From: DASXUL01 sp036504855
GTDB taxonomy: Bacteria > Armatimonadota > DTGP01 > JAKQQT01
Length of the DNA: 64,000 bases
Assembly (NCBI GenBank): GCA_036504855.1
Contig: DASXUL010000193.1
Span: forward strand, 1 to 64,000
Direction: 5' to 3'
Made by a program: the position numbers and the translations under genes. Below, in pieces: positions 33,625 through 41,779 of the stretch (positions within the stretch are counted from its first letter, which is position 1; each line of letters opens with the position of its first letter). The notes below the pieces were generated by a model. The model was not told the origin of the DNA and made no database searches. It saw only the letters and a program-made list of their open reading frames with translations.

Positions 33625-34953
33625 CTACGTGATGTCGTCCTTCTTCAGCACGATCCGCTTCTCGATCACGCGAGCGCCGTTCTTGCCGGGGACGAAGTCG
33701 GACTTCGCCGAGATGCCCTCGCCAATCCAGCCGAGCTTGTCTTGAACGGCCTCGGGCTGGCGCCGCACGCGCGGGTCCAGGCGCACAATCAGTTCGTACT
33801 CGTTGCTGTCCAAGGGATAGAGGTCCAGCGGGTTGCGCGGCGGGTCCAGCATCGGGTCCTTGTTCAGCTCGATCTTCACCACCGGTTTGCCGCGCTCGGT
33901 GACCGTGCCATTGGCTTCCACGATGTTATAGAGGCTGCGGAACCGGGTGAGGTGCTTGCCGATCCAGGCGAAGTCATGGGAATGCGCGGCCACGAGCTTG
34001 TCGTAGTCCTTGTCCTGCAGCACAATCTCCACGCGGGCGTTGGAGATCTCGCCGTAGTCGTCACGCATGACCGGCATCCCGTTTAGCTTGGCGTAGACCT
34101 CCACGACGCGGGGCTCCGCTTTGCGGGTTTTCAGCGAAATCGTGATGGTCTTCTGGCGCTGCGGCAGGTTGCGGCGGTAAGCCTGACGGGTGATGACGCG
34201 GTCGCGGTTATTGCGGCAGACGTCCCGCTCCTGCTGCCAGTAGCCGATCTCGGTCTGGTCCTTCTTGCGAACGGCGTCCTCGTAGTTCTTTACGGCGAAG
34301 CTGTAGTTCTTCTGCCACTGGGCGATGCACGCGTCGATGTTGCCCTGACGCATGAGCGCATGGGCGACCATGTGGCTGATATACGGCGGCGGCGGCGTTC
34401 CGTCCGTGCCCCTATGCTTGTCGGCTTCCACGAAGGCGGGAAGGGCGGTGAAGTAGTCCTCCACCGGCCAGTCGAAGTTCGTCCAGCCCACCTGGAAGTA
34501 GAGGTCCCACACGTGGGGGTTGTTCTTCACGCCCTCATCCAGGAAGGCCAGGCCCTGCGGCACCATGCGGGGATCGCCGAAATTGTACATCAGGTGCCAG
34601 GCGCCGGTGCTGTACACGTCCACCTGATGCGGATCCAGGAAGGTGACGAGGCTGAAGTACGGAACCAGCTCCTGGTACTTGCCCTCGTGGAACAACTCGT
34701 CTGCCTTCACCCAAAGCATGCCGGCCACAACCTCGCGCATGCCGAAGAAGGAGGCGCCGAACATGTTGTTGCGAAGGCCTTCCCCGAGAGTGGTCTTTCC
34801 ATGCGCGCTGTAGTAGTGCCGGGTTTTGTCCAGCTGGAGCTGGACCAGCATGGCGCACACCCACAGCACGGCCACGATGCCGGCCACCTTGGCGTTGGAC
34901 ATCTGTCCGCCCTGTGAGGGCGCGGCTGTCGGTTTGTTCGCCGTGTTTGTCAT
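33625..34953 (-). CDS. Membrane-anchored protein of an ABC export operon, TPR-like
   Basis: A 442-residue protein with one N-terminal helix (VAGIVAVLWVCAMLVQLQL, residues 23-41), then a region with helical-repeat character (YQELVPYFSLVTFLDPHQVD, WHLMYNFGDPRMVPQGLAFL, ALMRQGNIDACIAQWQKNYS). The C-terminal 170 residues are beta-rich. No enzyme motif. Its ATG overlaps the permease stop as ATGA, so it is translationally coupled and probably an accessory subunit or cargo-handling factor of the transporter. The start at 34953 is chosen for that coupling. Confidence 0.65.
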   Translation of the reverse strand: MTNTANKPTAAPSQGGQMSNAKVAGIVAVLWVCAMLVQLQLDKTRHYYSAHGKTTLGEGLRNNMFGASFFGMREVVAGMLWVKADELFHEGKYQELVPYFSLVTFLDPHQVDVYSTGAWHLMYNFGDPRMVPQGLAFLDEGVKNNPHVWDLYFQVGWTNFDWPVEDYFTALPAFVEADKHRGTDGTPPPPYISHMVAHALMRQGNIDACIAQWQKNYSFAVKNYEDAVRKKDQTEIGYWQQERDVCRNNRDRVITRQAYRRNLPQRQKTITISLKTRKAEPRVVEVYAKLNGMPVMRDDYGEISNARVEIVLQDKDYDKLVAAHSHDFAWIGKHLTRFRSLYNIVEANGTVTERGKPVVKIELNKDPMLDPPRNPLDLYPLDSNEYELIVRLDPRVRRQPEAVQDKLGWIGEGISAKSDFVPGKNGARVIEKRIVLKKDDIT

Positions 34954-35762
34954 ACTTCCTTCCGGCTGAAAATAGCGGATGCCAGAACCATGACCACGGC
35001 GCACCAGAGGATCCCGTACAGCGCCACGAGGAACACGTCCTGCGAGGGGCTTGGGATCTCGCGCCAGTTCTGCATGTGGATCAGGCTGTTGGTAACGTTG
35101 AAGTTGTAGATGTTCGGGATCGCCAGGTGCATGAACTTCGCCAGCCACTGGATGTAAGGCACCGGCGTGGCCTTCGCCACGTCCTGCCAGAACTCGCTCA
35201 CCATCCCCATGATGTAGATGGCGAAGCAAACCGCCACGTTGATGTTGCGGCTCACAACCAGGCTGAGGAAGATGCTGAAACCGGCCAGCAATACGAATTG
35301 CAGGTAGAGCAGCAGCACGCCCGCCAGAAGCGGCGTCTCAAGCTGCCCCGTTTTGAGGAACACCAGCACTAACAGCGCCACACCCATCAGCGCTATGTTC
35401 ACGCCCAGAGCCAGGCTCGTGCCGACGAACTTGCCCAGCACGTATTGCCACCGCCACACCGGCTTGCTGAGGATCGTGTAGATCGTCTTCTTGTCCACGT
35501 CGCTCGGAATCAGGTCGAACGACAGGAAGATGGAGAGCACGAGTCCGGCCAGCACGATGATGCCAAACGCCATGCTTTTGATGACGGTGACTTCAACGTT
35601 GCCGGACTGCGCCGTTTTGGACGCTATCGACCCCTGCACGCTGAGCGACGCGAACAACTGTGACAGGACGATGAAGATCAGCGTGGTGAAGAGCACGTAG
35701 AGCCCGATCCGCTTCCGGATCGCCTCCCCAAACGTGCCGCGGGCAATCACCCAAGTGTTCAT
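34950..35762 (-). CDS. ABC-2 type transporter permease
   Basis: A 270-residue protein with six hydrophobic segments, including YVLFTTLIFIVLSQLFASL, SMAFGIIVLAGLVLSIFLSF, NIALMGVALLVLVFLKTG and LVALYGILWCAVVMVLASAI. The first cytoplasmic loop contains DKKTIYTILSKPVWRWQYVLGK, a hallmark of this permease group. A large outside loop lies before the last helix. It pairs with the ATPase gene 14 nt upstream; the substrate is unknown. Confidence 0.85.
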   Translation of the reverse strand: MNTWVIARGTFGEAIRKRIGLYVLFTTLIFIVLSQLFASLSVQGSIASKTAQSGNVEVTVIKSMAFGIIVLAGLVLSIFLSFDLIPSDVDKKTIYTILSKPVWRWQYVLGKFVGTSLALGVNIALMGVALLVLVFLKTGQLETPLLAGVLLLYLQFVLLAGFSIFLSLVVSRNINVAVCFAIYIMGMVSEFWQDVAKATPVPYIQWLAKFMHLAIPNIYNFNVTNSLIHMQNWREIPSPSQDVFLVALYGILWCAVVMVLASAIFSRKEV

Positions 35763-35776
35763 GTTAATAGCTCCAC

Positions 35777-36739
<963 letters not shown>

Positions 36740-36853
36740 GGGCCGCTCCTGGCGGGGGCATATTGCGCCCGTCCGCTCCTGCACACAAAAAAACGCGCGG
36801 AAGGCTCGCGCCCGCCGCGATACCGGTTCGGGACGTGTGCATGGTCCCTGACC

Positions 36854-36882
36854 ATCTTATTATGGCCGCGAGAAGAGGTCAA
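36854..36882 (-). promoter_or_regulatory. Sigma-70 type promoter of the ABC operon
   Basis: On the minus strand TTGACC and TAAGAT are spaced exactly 17 bp apart (36882-36877 and 36859-36854). They match five and four positions of the -35 and -10 consensus. The start of transcription would fall near 36847, giving a 5' leader of about 108 nt. Confidence 0.5.
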
Positions 36883-36965
36883 GGGCAGCGAAGACCGAGG
36901 CCTGCCTACCGAATGACGCCCCTCCGCTTTGTTGACGACGCAAAGCGCTCCCGGGTTTCGCATGT

Positions 36966-37090
36966 TCGGAACACAGAACTCAGAGATCAGAACTCAGAAA
37001 GCAGCCCGAACTTGGCTCTGCTCCCGGTGAACTGCCTCATGCGGGGCGCGCCTGTTCGGGCTGCTTTCTGAATTCTGATCCCTGAGTTCC
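36966..37090. repeat. Heptamer long hairpin, copy 7 (CTCAGAA variant)
   Basis: The arms use ACTCAGA/GATCAGA and the complementary TTCTGAATTCTGATC. The inner stem is AGCAGCCCGAAC against GTTCGGGCTGCT around a long core (TTGGCTCTGCTCCC onward). Same plan as the other copies with a different heptamer. It fills the end of the 358-nt gap between the cytochrome gene and the ABC operon. Confidence 0.7.
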
Positions 37091-37097
37091 AAACGAG

Positions 37098-37448
37098 CTA
37101 CTTCTTGGCCGGCTTTGATTTCGGATCGCCGGGCAGCGTGCCGGCCTTCAGCTCGGCGCCGTTCTTCACGCCGTCCTTGTCGGAATCCAGCGACTCCACC
37201 TTGCGCAACGCGGCGACGGTCAGATTCTTCGTCTTCAGTGTGGCGAGGGCCTTCTTCAGGTCCTTGCCATAGGGGTTCAGGGCGGGGCTCATGCCCACGT
37301 GGCACGTCGCGCACGCGCTGGTGGCGAGCCGTGACTTGGGCGATGGCTTGTAGCAGCCGTTCAGCACGGCAGTGTACTGCGGGTGCGCGCTCGCGGGTAG
37401 CGCGAGCAGTGCCAGCCCGATGGCCGGCAGGATCCGATTGCGGTTCAT
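37098..37448 (-). CDS. Small secreted mono-haem c-type cytochrome-like protein with Ca-binding loop
   Basis: A 116-residue protein. Signal peptide MNRNRILPAIGLALLALPASA, then one haem-attachment motif CATCH (ATSACATCHVGMSPALNPYG), and near the C-terminus DSDKDGVKNGAELKAG, an EF-hand/thrombospondin-3-like DxDxDG calcium loop. The haem would be attached outside the cytoplasm; a Met (HVGM) close by could be an axial ligand. GGAGGG precedes the ATG. A role in extracytoplasmic electron transfer is an inference. Confidence 0.72.
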   Translation of the reverse strand: MNRNRILPAIGLALLALPASAHPQYTAVLNGCYKPSPKSRLATSACATCHVGMSPALNPYGKDLKKALATLKTKNLTVAALRKVESLDSDKDGVKNGAELKAGTLPGDPKSKPAKK

Positions 37449-37731
37449 CTTGCCCTCCAGATGCGATGCGCGCGGCGGGGCGCCCAACGAGCAACCCGTC
37501 ACGCGTGCCTCGCGGAGCGCGAGGCGCCAATTCCGCTTACAGGATAGCCGGCCGCGCGCCGGAAAGCGTAGACGCAACGCCGATTGCGGCGTGGGCCGCA
37601 CGGCGCCGGCGCAGCCGAATCCGGGGGGCCGCGAACCAACCGGATGTCGTAACCGGCCAGTAGCAACATCGGGGGAGGTTCCCGCTGACCCCTTGCTCGG
37701 GGGCAGCGAACACTGCAGCGAGGGAAACGCG

Positions 37732-37957
37732 ATGAGAGCGATTGGTCTGGCTGCGTGCCTGTTGGCTCCGGCCACGGCGGGTCCGGCGAGCATGCGCGAG
37801 AGAAACCCACAGCAGTTCCAACGCATCGCGGTTGCTCCCCCGGGCAGCCTCGCCCCGCATGCGATCGTGTCAGGGTGGCGTGGGAGGACCGTTGTCCTCC
37901 CAGCCGTGCCCGACGCATCCTATCACGCCACGCGTTACGACCGTTTCGGGCCGCGGG
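37732..37957 (+). pseudogene. Truncated secreted-protein fragment
   Basis: GAGGG stands 7 nt before an ATG that opens MRAIGLAACLLAPATAG (signal-like), followed by IVSGWRGRTVVLPAVPDASY and ATRYDRFG. The block PDxxYxxTRYDxxG resembles the YYRGTRFDWSG block of a family of uncharacterised secreted proteins, but the frame then runs antisense into the radical SAM gene and stops soon. Probably the surviving 5' end of a broken gene. A perfect stem TGGGAGGAC-CGTT-GTCCTCCCA (37881-37902) is inside. The rest of the gap, 37449-37731, holds nothing recognisable. Confidence 0.3.
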
Positions 37958-39172
37958 TTACAGCGCCGTCGATTGCGCGTCCGACACGGCCGGCGGGAGG
38001 CCGATCTCGGCGTCGGTGAGGTAGCAGCTTGGGTCCATCCCGAGCCAGTTTCCGGTGGCGGCTTCGGCGCGCGTGCGGAGGTTGCCGTTGCATACGCTCA
38101 GGAACCGGCAGTTCTGGCAGCGCTCCGGCAGGTGGGATTGGCGGTCGCGCAGGATGGCCAGCCGGGGGTCCGCGGCCTCGCTCCAGATGGCGCTGAACGG
38201 GCGCTCGCGCACGTTTCCGCACGTGTAGTGCCAGGAGAACTGATCGTAATGGACGTCGCCGGTGGGATCCACCGCGGCGATGTTGCAGCCGGAGCGGTTG
38301 CCGCCGGTGCCGCGCAGGCGTTCGGCGACGTCCATGGCGGCGTCGGGGTTCGTTTTCTCCAGTTGGAGCAGCACGTACGCGGCGTCCGAGTGGTTGCCCA
38401 CGGTGAGGACTTCGAGGGAGCGACCCGCGTCGTGGAACTGGCGGGTGCGCTCGAAGATGCGGTCCACCACGGCGCGCGTTTCGTCGGAGGTCAGGTCTAC
38501 CCGCTGCATGCCGCCGCCGCGTCCGGCGTAGGCGAGGTGATAGATGCAGAGGCGCTGCACGTCGTGCTTCTCGCAGAGGTCGAAGATCGGGTCCAGGTCC
38601 TGTTGGTTGAGGGCGTGGACGGTGAAGCGAAGGCCCACCTTGATGTCGCGGGCGCGGCAGCGGTCAATGGCGGCCAGCGTGCCGTCGAATGCGCCCTTCA
38701 GGCCGCGCAGCTTGTCGTGGCGGGGCTTCAGGCCGTCCACGCTGATGCCGGCGTACTTCAGGCCCAGGCCCGCCAGCCGGTCGGCCATGGCGTCATCAAT
38801 CAGCAGGCCGTTGGTGGACAGGGTGGCGGAAAGGCCCAGCGACTGGGCGTAGCCAATCAATTCCGGCGTGTCGGGCCGAACAAGCGGCTCGCCGCCCGAG
38901 AAGAGCACGGCCGGGGCGCCGAAGGCCGCCAGGTCTTCCAGCATCACGCGGGCCTCGGCGTTGGTGAGCTCATCCGGCGCCGGGTCGGCCCCGGCGGAGG
39001 CGTAGCAGTGCACGCATCTGAGGTTGCAGGCCTTGGTGACGGCCCAAACCACCACCGGGCGCGGCGTATTGCCGAACGGACCATCCGAGGGGCGTTGCGT
39101 GCGGGTATGCCCGTAGCGCAGGCGTTCGTTTCCGGCGGCGTGGCCGCAGAGCAGGTTGCTGACGCTCAGCAT
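37958..39172 (-). CDS. Radical SAM/SPASM protein, AhbC/NirJ-like
   Basis: 404 residues. Radical SAM cluster motif TKACNLRCVHCYAS (Cx3Cx2C), then GGEPLVRPDTPELI and a SPASM region with Cys clusters (GCNIAAVDPTGDV, CGNVRERPFSAIW, CQNCRFLSVCNGN). The overall wording resembles 12,18-didecarboxysirohaem deacetylase (AhbC) and haem d1 protein NirJ. Its ATG overlaps the upstream radical SAM gene, so the two are translationally coupled. The TTG at 39211 is a less likely start. Confidence 0.75.
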   Translation of the reverse strand: MLSVSNLLCGHAAGNERLRYGHTRTQRPSDGPFGNTPRPVVVWAVTKACNLRCVHCYASAGADPAPDELTNAEARVMLEDLAAFGAPAVLFSGGEPLVRPDTPELIGYAQSLGLSATLSTNGLLIDDAMADRLAGLGLKYAGISVDGLKPRHDKLRGLKGAFDGTLAAIDRCRARDIKVGLRFTVHALNQQDLDPIFDLCEKHDVQRLCIYHLAYAGRGGGMQRVDLTSDETRAVVDRIFERTRQFHDAGRSLEVLTVGNHSDAAYVLLQLEKTNPDAAMDVAERLRGTGGNRSGCNIAAVDPTGDVHYDQFSWHYTCGNVRERPFSAIWSEAADPRLAILRDRQSHLPERCQNCRFLSVCNGNLRTRAEAATGNWLGMDPSCYLTDAEIGLPPAVSDAQSTAL

Positions 39173-40266
39173 GAGACGGTTTCCTTCCAGGCGGCGGGCA
39201 CATACGCGCAATCCGGCTCGGCGCCCAATGGGTCACGCGTGAGGGAATAGGCGCGAGCCCGGCTTCCGCCACAGATGCGCCGGTACTCGCAGACTCCGCA
39301 CTTGCCCTTCAGAAGGTCGCCGTCGCGGAGCTGCTGCATCACGGGCGAATTCTGGTAGATGTCCACCACGCTCTGCGCGGGGAACTGCCCGCAGCGGATG
39401 GGCATGAAGCCGCTGGGGTAAACGGTTCCGGTGTGGCTGATGAAGAACACGCCCTTGCCGTCGTTGACGCCGAGGGGCGCGCGCTGCACGCGGCCCGGCG
39501 GCAGGTCGCCCGGCTGGAACATGGGGTTGCCCATCCGCTCCAGCACGAAGCGGCGGTAATGGTGCGCCTCGGTGGTCTTGATGGCGAACGGCGCCGTTTT
39601 GGCGTGGTTCCAGAGCTGCTCGAATACGGTCTCGTAGTCCTCGGGCGAAATGCGCTCCTCGGCGAGACCGCGTCCCACGGGCACGAGGAAGAACACGCTC
39701 CACAACACGATGCCGAGGCCCGCAAACCGTTCCGCCATGGCGTCGATCTGGGCCACGTTGCGCCGGGTTATGGTGGTGTTGATCTGGATCGGCATCCCCA
39801 CGGCGCGGGCGTCCGCCAGGATCTCCAGCGTGCGGCTGAACGAGCCGGGCACGCCGCGAAAGGCGTCGTGGACCTCGGGATCCGCCGAATCGATGGAGAG
39901 GGCCAGGCGCGAGAGCCCGGCATCCTTGAGCTTCGCGATGGCATCCTTCGTGACCAGCGGCGTGGCGGACGGGGTCATCGCCGCGCCCACGCCGGAATCG
40001 ACCGCGTGTCGAACGAGGTCATAGATGTCTGGCCGCTTCATCGGATCGCCTCCGGTGAAGATCAGGAGCGGCGGCTTGGGGAAGGAGGCGATCTGCGAGA
40101 TGAGGTCCTTGCTCGCCCCATTGGAAAGCTGACGGGGATGGGCGTTCGGCATCGCGCAGGCGCGGCAGTGGGCGCACGCGAGGTCGCAGGCGCGCGTCAC
40201 CTCGTAGAACACCACGAACGGGCTGTGCGCGAAATCCTCGGTCGTATATGGGGCGGGTTGGGCCAT
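39166..40266 (-). CDS. Radical SAM/SPASM protein, TIGR04053-like
   Basis: 366 residues. The opening AHSPFVVFYEVTRACDLAC and the Cx3Cx2C motif (CDLACAHC) are typical of the TIGR04053 group related to AhbD/haem d1 enzymes. Further blocks are LLIFTGGDPMKRPDIYDLVR, TPSATPLVTKDAIAKLK, VFFLVPVGRGLAEERISPED and a SPASM end CGVCEYRRICGGSRARAY. A ribosome-binding site GAGAGG precedes the ATG. First of a two-gene operon with the AhbC-like gene; joint action on a tetrapyrrole or peptide substrate is plausible but not shown. Confidence 0.8.
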   Translation of the reverse strand: MAQPAPYTTEDFAHSPFVVFYEVTRACDLACAHCRACAMPNAHPRQLSNGASKDLISQIASFPKPPLLIFTGGDPMKRPDIYDLVRHAVDSGVGAAMTPSATPLVTKDAIAKLKDAGLSRLALSIDSADPEVHDAFRGVPGSFSRTLEILADARAVGMPIQINTTITRRNVAQIDAMAERFAGLGIVLWSVFFLVPVGRGLAEERISPEDYETVFEQLWNHAKTAPFAIKTTEAHHYRRFVLERMGNPMFQPGDLPPGRVQRAPLGVNDGKGVFFISHTGTVYPSGFMPIRCGQFPAQSVVDIYQNSPVMQQLRDGDLLKGKCGVCEYRRICGGSRARAYSLTRDPLGAEPDCAYVPAAWKETVSC

Positions 40267-40383
40267 GGATTACCTCTCTTCTCCCTATCAGTATGTCGCG
40301 CGCCTTCGGGGAGCGCACGGGAAGATAGGCGGAGTTGATAGTACCATGGTAACACACTCCGGGCTTGTTCGCCACCATGCGAG

Positions 40384-41604
40384 TTAGCGGCCGGCGCCTC
40401 GGTGGGCGGCCACGGCGTCCAGGATGGCCTCGGCGAGGGCGCGCTTCGTCATGCGCGGCAGCTCGCGCGCCCCGCTGGCAGTGACCAGTGTGGCGATGTT
40501 GGTGTCCACCGCGAAGCCGGCGCCGGAAACGGTGACGTCGTTGGCCACCACCGCATCGAGGTTCTTGGCCGCCAGCTTGGCGCGGGCGTTCTCGACGAGG
40601 TTCTGGGTTTCGGCGGCGAAGCCGACGAGGGTCTGGCCGGGCTGCTTGGCTCGGCCCATCTCGGCCAGGATATCCGGCGTGCGCGCCAGTTCCAGGGTCA
40701 CGGGGCCTTCGGTCTTCTTGCGCTTGTTCGGCTCCGCAACGGCCGGTCGGTAGTCGCTGACGGCGGCGGCGGCCACCACAACGTCGGCATTCGGGAAGGC
40801 GGCCATCGCGGCCGCGCGCATCTCATCGGCGGTGACCACGCGCACGGTTTGCACGCCCGCGGGGTCCGGCAGAGCCGTGGGGCCCAGGACCAGCGTCACC
40901 TCGGCTCCGCGCGCCGCGGCGGCCTCGGCCACCGCGATGCCCATGCGTCCCGTGCTGCGGTTGGTGAGCATGCGCACCGGGTCGATCGCCTCCTGCGTGG
41001 GCCCGGCGGTAACGAGGACTCGCGTTCCGGCGAGGGGGCCCACGCCGGCGCCGATGATGCGCAGAGCCTCCTCGAAGATCTCCTGCGGCTCCACCATGCG
41101 GCCCGGCCCCGTCTTCCCGCTGGCGAGGCGGCCCTCGGCGGGGCCGATGAAGATCGCGCCGTCCGCTTTCAGAGTCTCCGCGTTGCGTTGGGTGCGCGGG
41201 TTCAGCCACATCTGCGAGGCCATCGCCGGGGCGATGAGGAGCGGGCAGGTGGCGGCAAGGGCGGCGGCGGCCACGAAATCGCCGGCCATGCCGGAGGCGA
41301 TGCGGGCCAGCGTGTCCGCCGAGCAGGGCGCCACGATGTACAGGTCGGCCGGAGTGGCGGAGCGCTCCAACACGTCTTCCCAGTTGTCGTCCGCGTTGAA
41401 CATGTCCAGCGCCGGCGGGCGGTGGACGATGCCTTCAAACGTGGGCGGCCCCACGAGGCGGGCGGCGTTCGGCGTCATCAGCACGCGCACCTCGGCTCCG
41501 GCGCGCACGAGGCGGCTGCAGAGGTCCACGGCCTTGTAAGCGGCGATGGAGGCGGTTACGCCGACCATCACGGTGCGGCCGGCAAGGGGTTGAAGGCTTT
41601 CCAT
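40384..41604 (-). CDS. coaBC: CoaBC-like bifunctional protein with degenerate CoaC active site
   Basis: 406 residues. The N-terminal flavoprotein domain should decarboxylate phosphopantothenoylcysteine and the C-terminal domain ligates phosphopantothenate to cysteine. The CoaB part looks intact (AGPTQEAIDPVRMLTNRSTG, AAVSDYRP, a Lys-rich NKRKKTEG, KNLDAVVANDV). In CoaC the FMN-binding start VGVTASIAAYKAVDL and GPGRM are present. The catalytic His before ADL is absent, the PxMNxxMW motif reads PAMASQMW (Ala129 for Asn), and the Cys before GD/KxGPGRM is Ser162. The decarboxylase may be inactive or divergent. Confidence 0.85.
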   Translation of the reverse strand: MESLQPLAGRTVMVGVTASIAAYKAVDLCSRLVRAGAEVRVLMTPNAARLVGPPTFEGIVHRPPALDMFNADDNWEDVLERSATPADLYIVAPCSADTLARIASGMAGDFVAAAALAATCPLLIAPAMASQMWLNPRTQRNAETLKADGAIFIGPAEGRLASGKTGPGRMVEPQEIFEEALRIIGAGVGPLAGTRVLVTAGPTQEAIDPVRMLTNRSTGRMGIAVAEAAAARGAEVTLVLGPTALPDPAGVQTVRVVTADEMRAAAMAAFPNADVVVAAAAVSDYRPAVAEPNKRKKTEGPVTLELARTPDILAEMGRAKQPGQTLVGFAAETQNLVENARAKLAAKNLDAVVANDVTVSGAGFAVDTNIATLVTASGARELPRMTKRALAEAILDAVAAHRGAGR

Positions 41605-41709
41605 ACGGGCATGCTAAACGCCGGCGAGCCCGAATGTCGAAACCGGCTCCTGTAGACCCGTCTGGAAAGGCCGCGCTGAGCGCTCTCCCTGCTGGCCGGG
41701 TATCTGTTG

Positions 41710-41715
41710 TATAAT
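41710..41715 (+). promoter_or_regulatory. -10 box upstream of the beta-helix gene
   Basis: A perfect TATAAT 64 nt before the ATG at 41780, in the gap between divergent coaBC and the beta-helix gene. No clear -35 box at the standard distance. Confidence 0.4.
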
Positions 41716-41779
41716 TGAAGCGACCGAACAGCCAACGCGGGTCACGCCCCGCACCGCCGTACACCCGGAGACGTCAACT

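Noticed and set aside
33625..35229. Longer form of the ABC-operon accessory protein starting at 35229
   Set aside because: The extra 92 codons lie antisense-like inside the permease gene in another frame; the ATGA overlap at 34953 gives a coupled start.
37115..37663. Plus-strand frame opposite the cytochrome gene
   Set aside because: Extremely Arg/Ser-rich shadow frame antisense to a gene with a clear signal peptide and haem motif.
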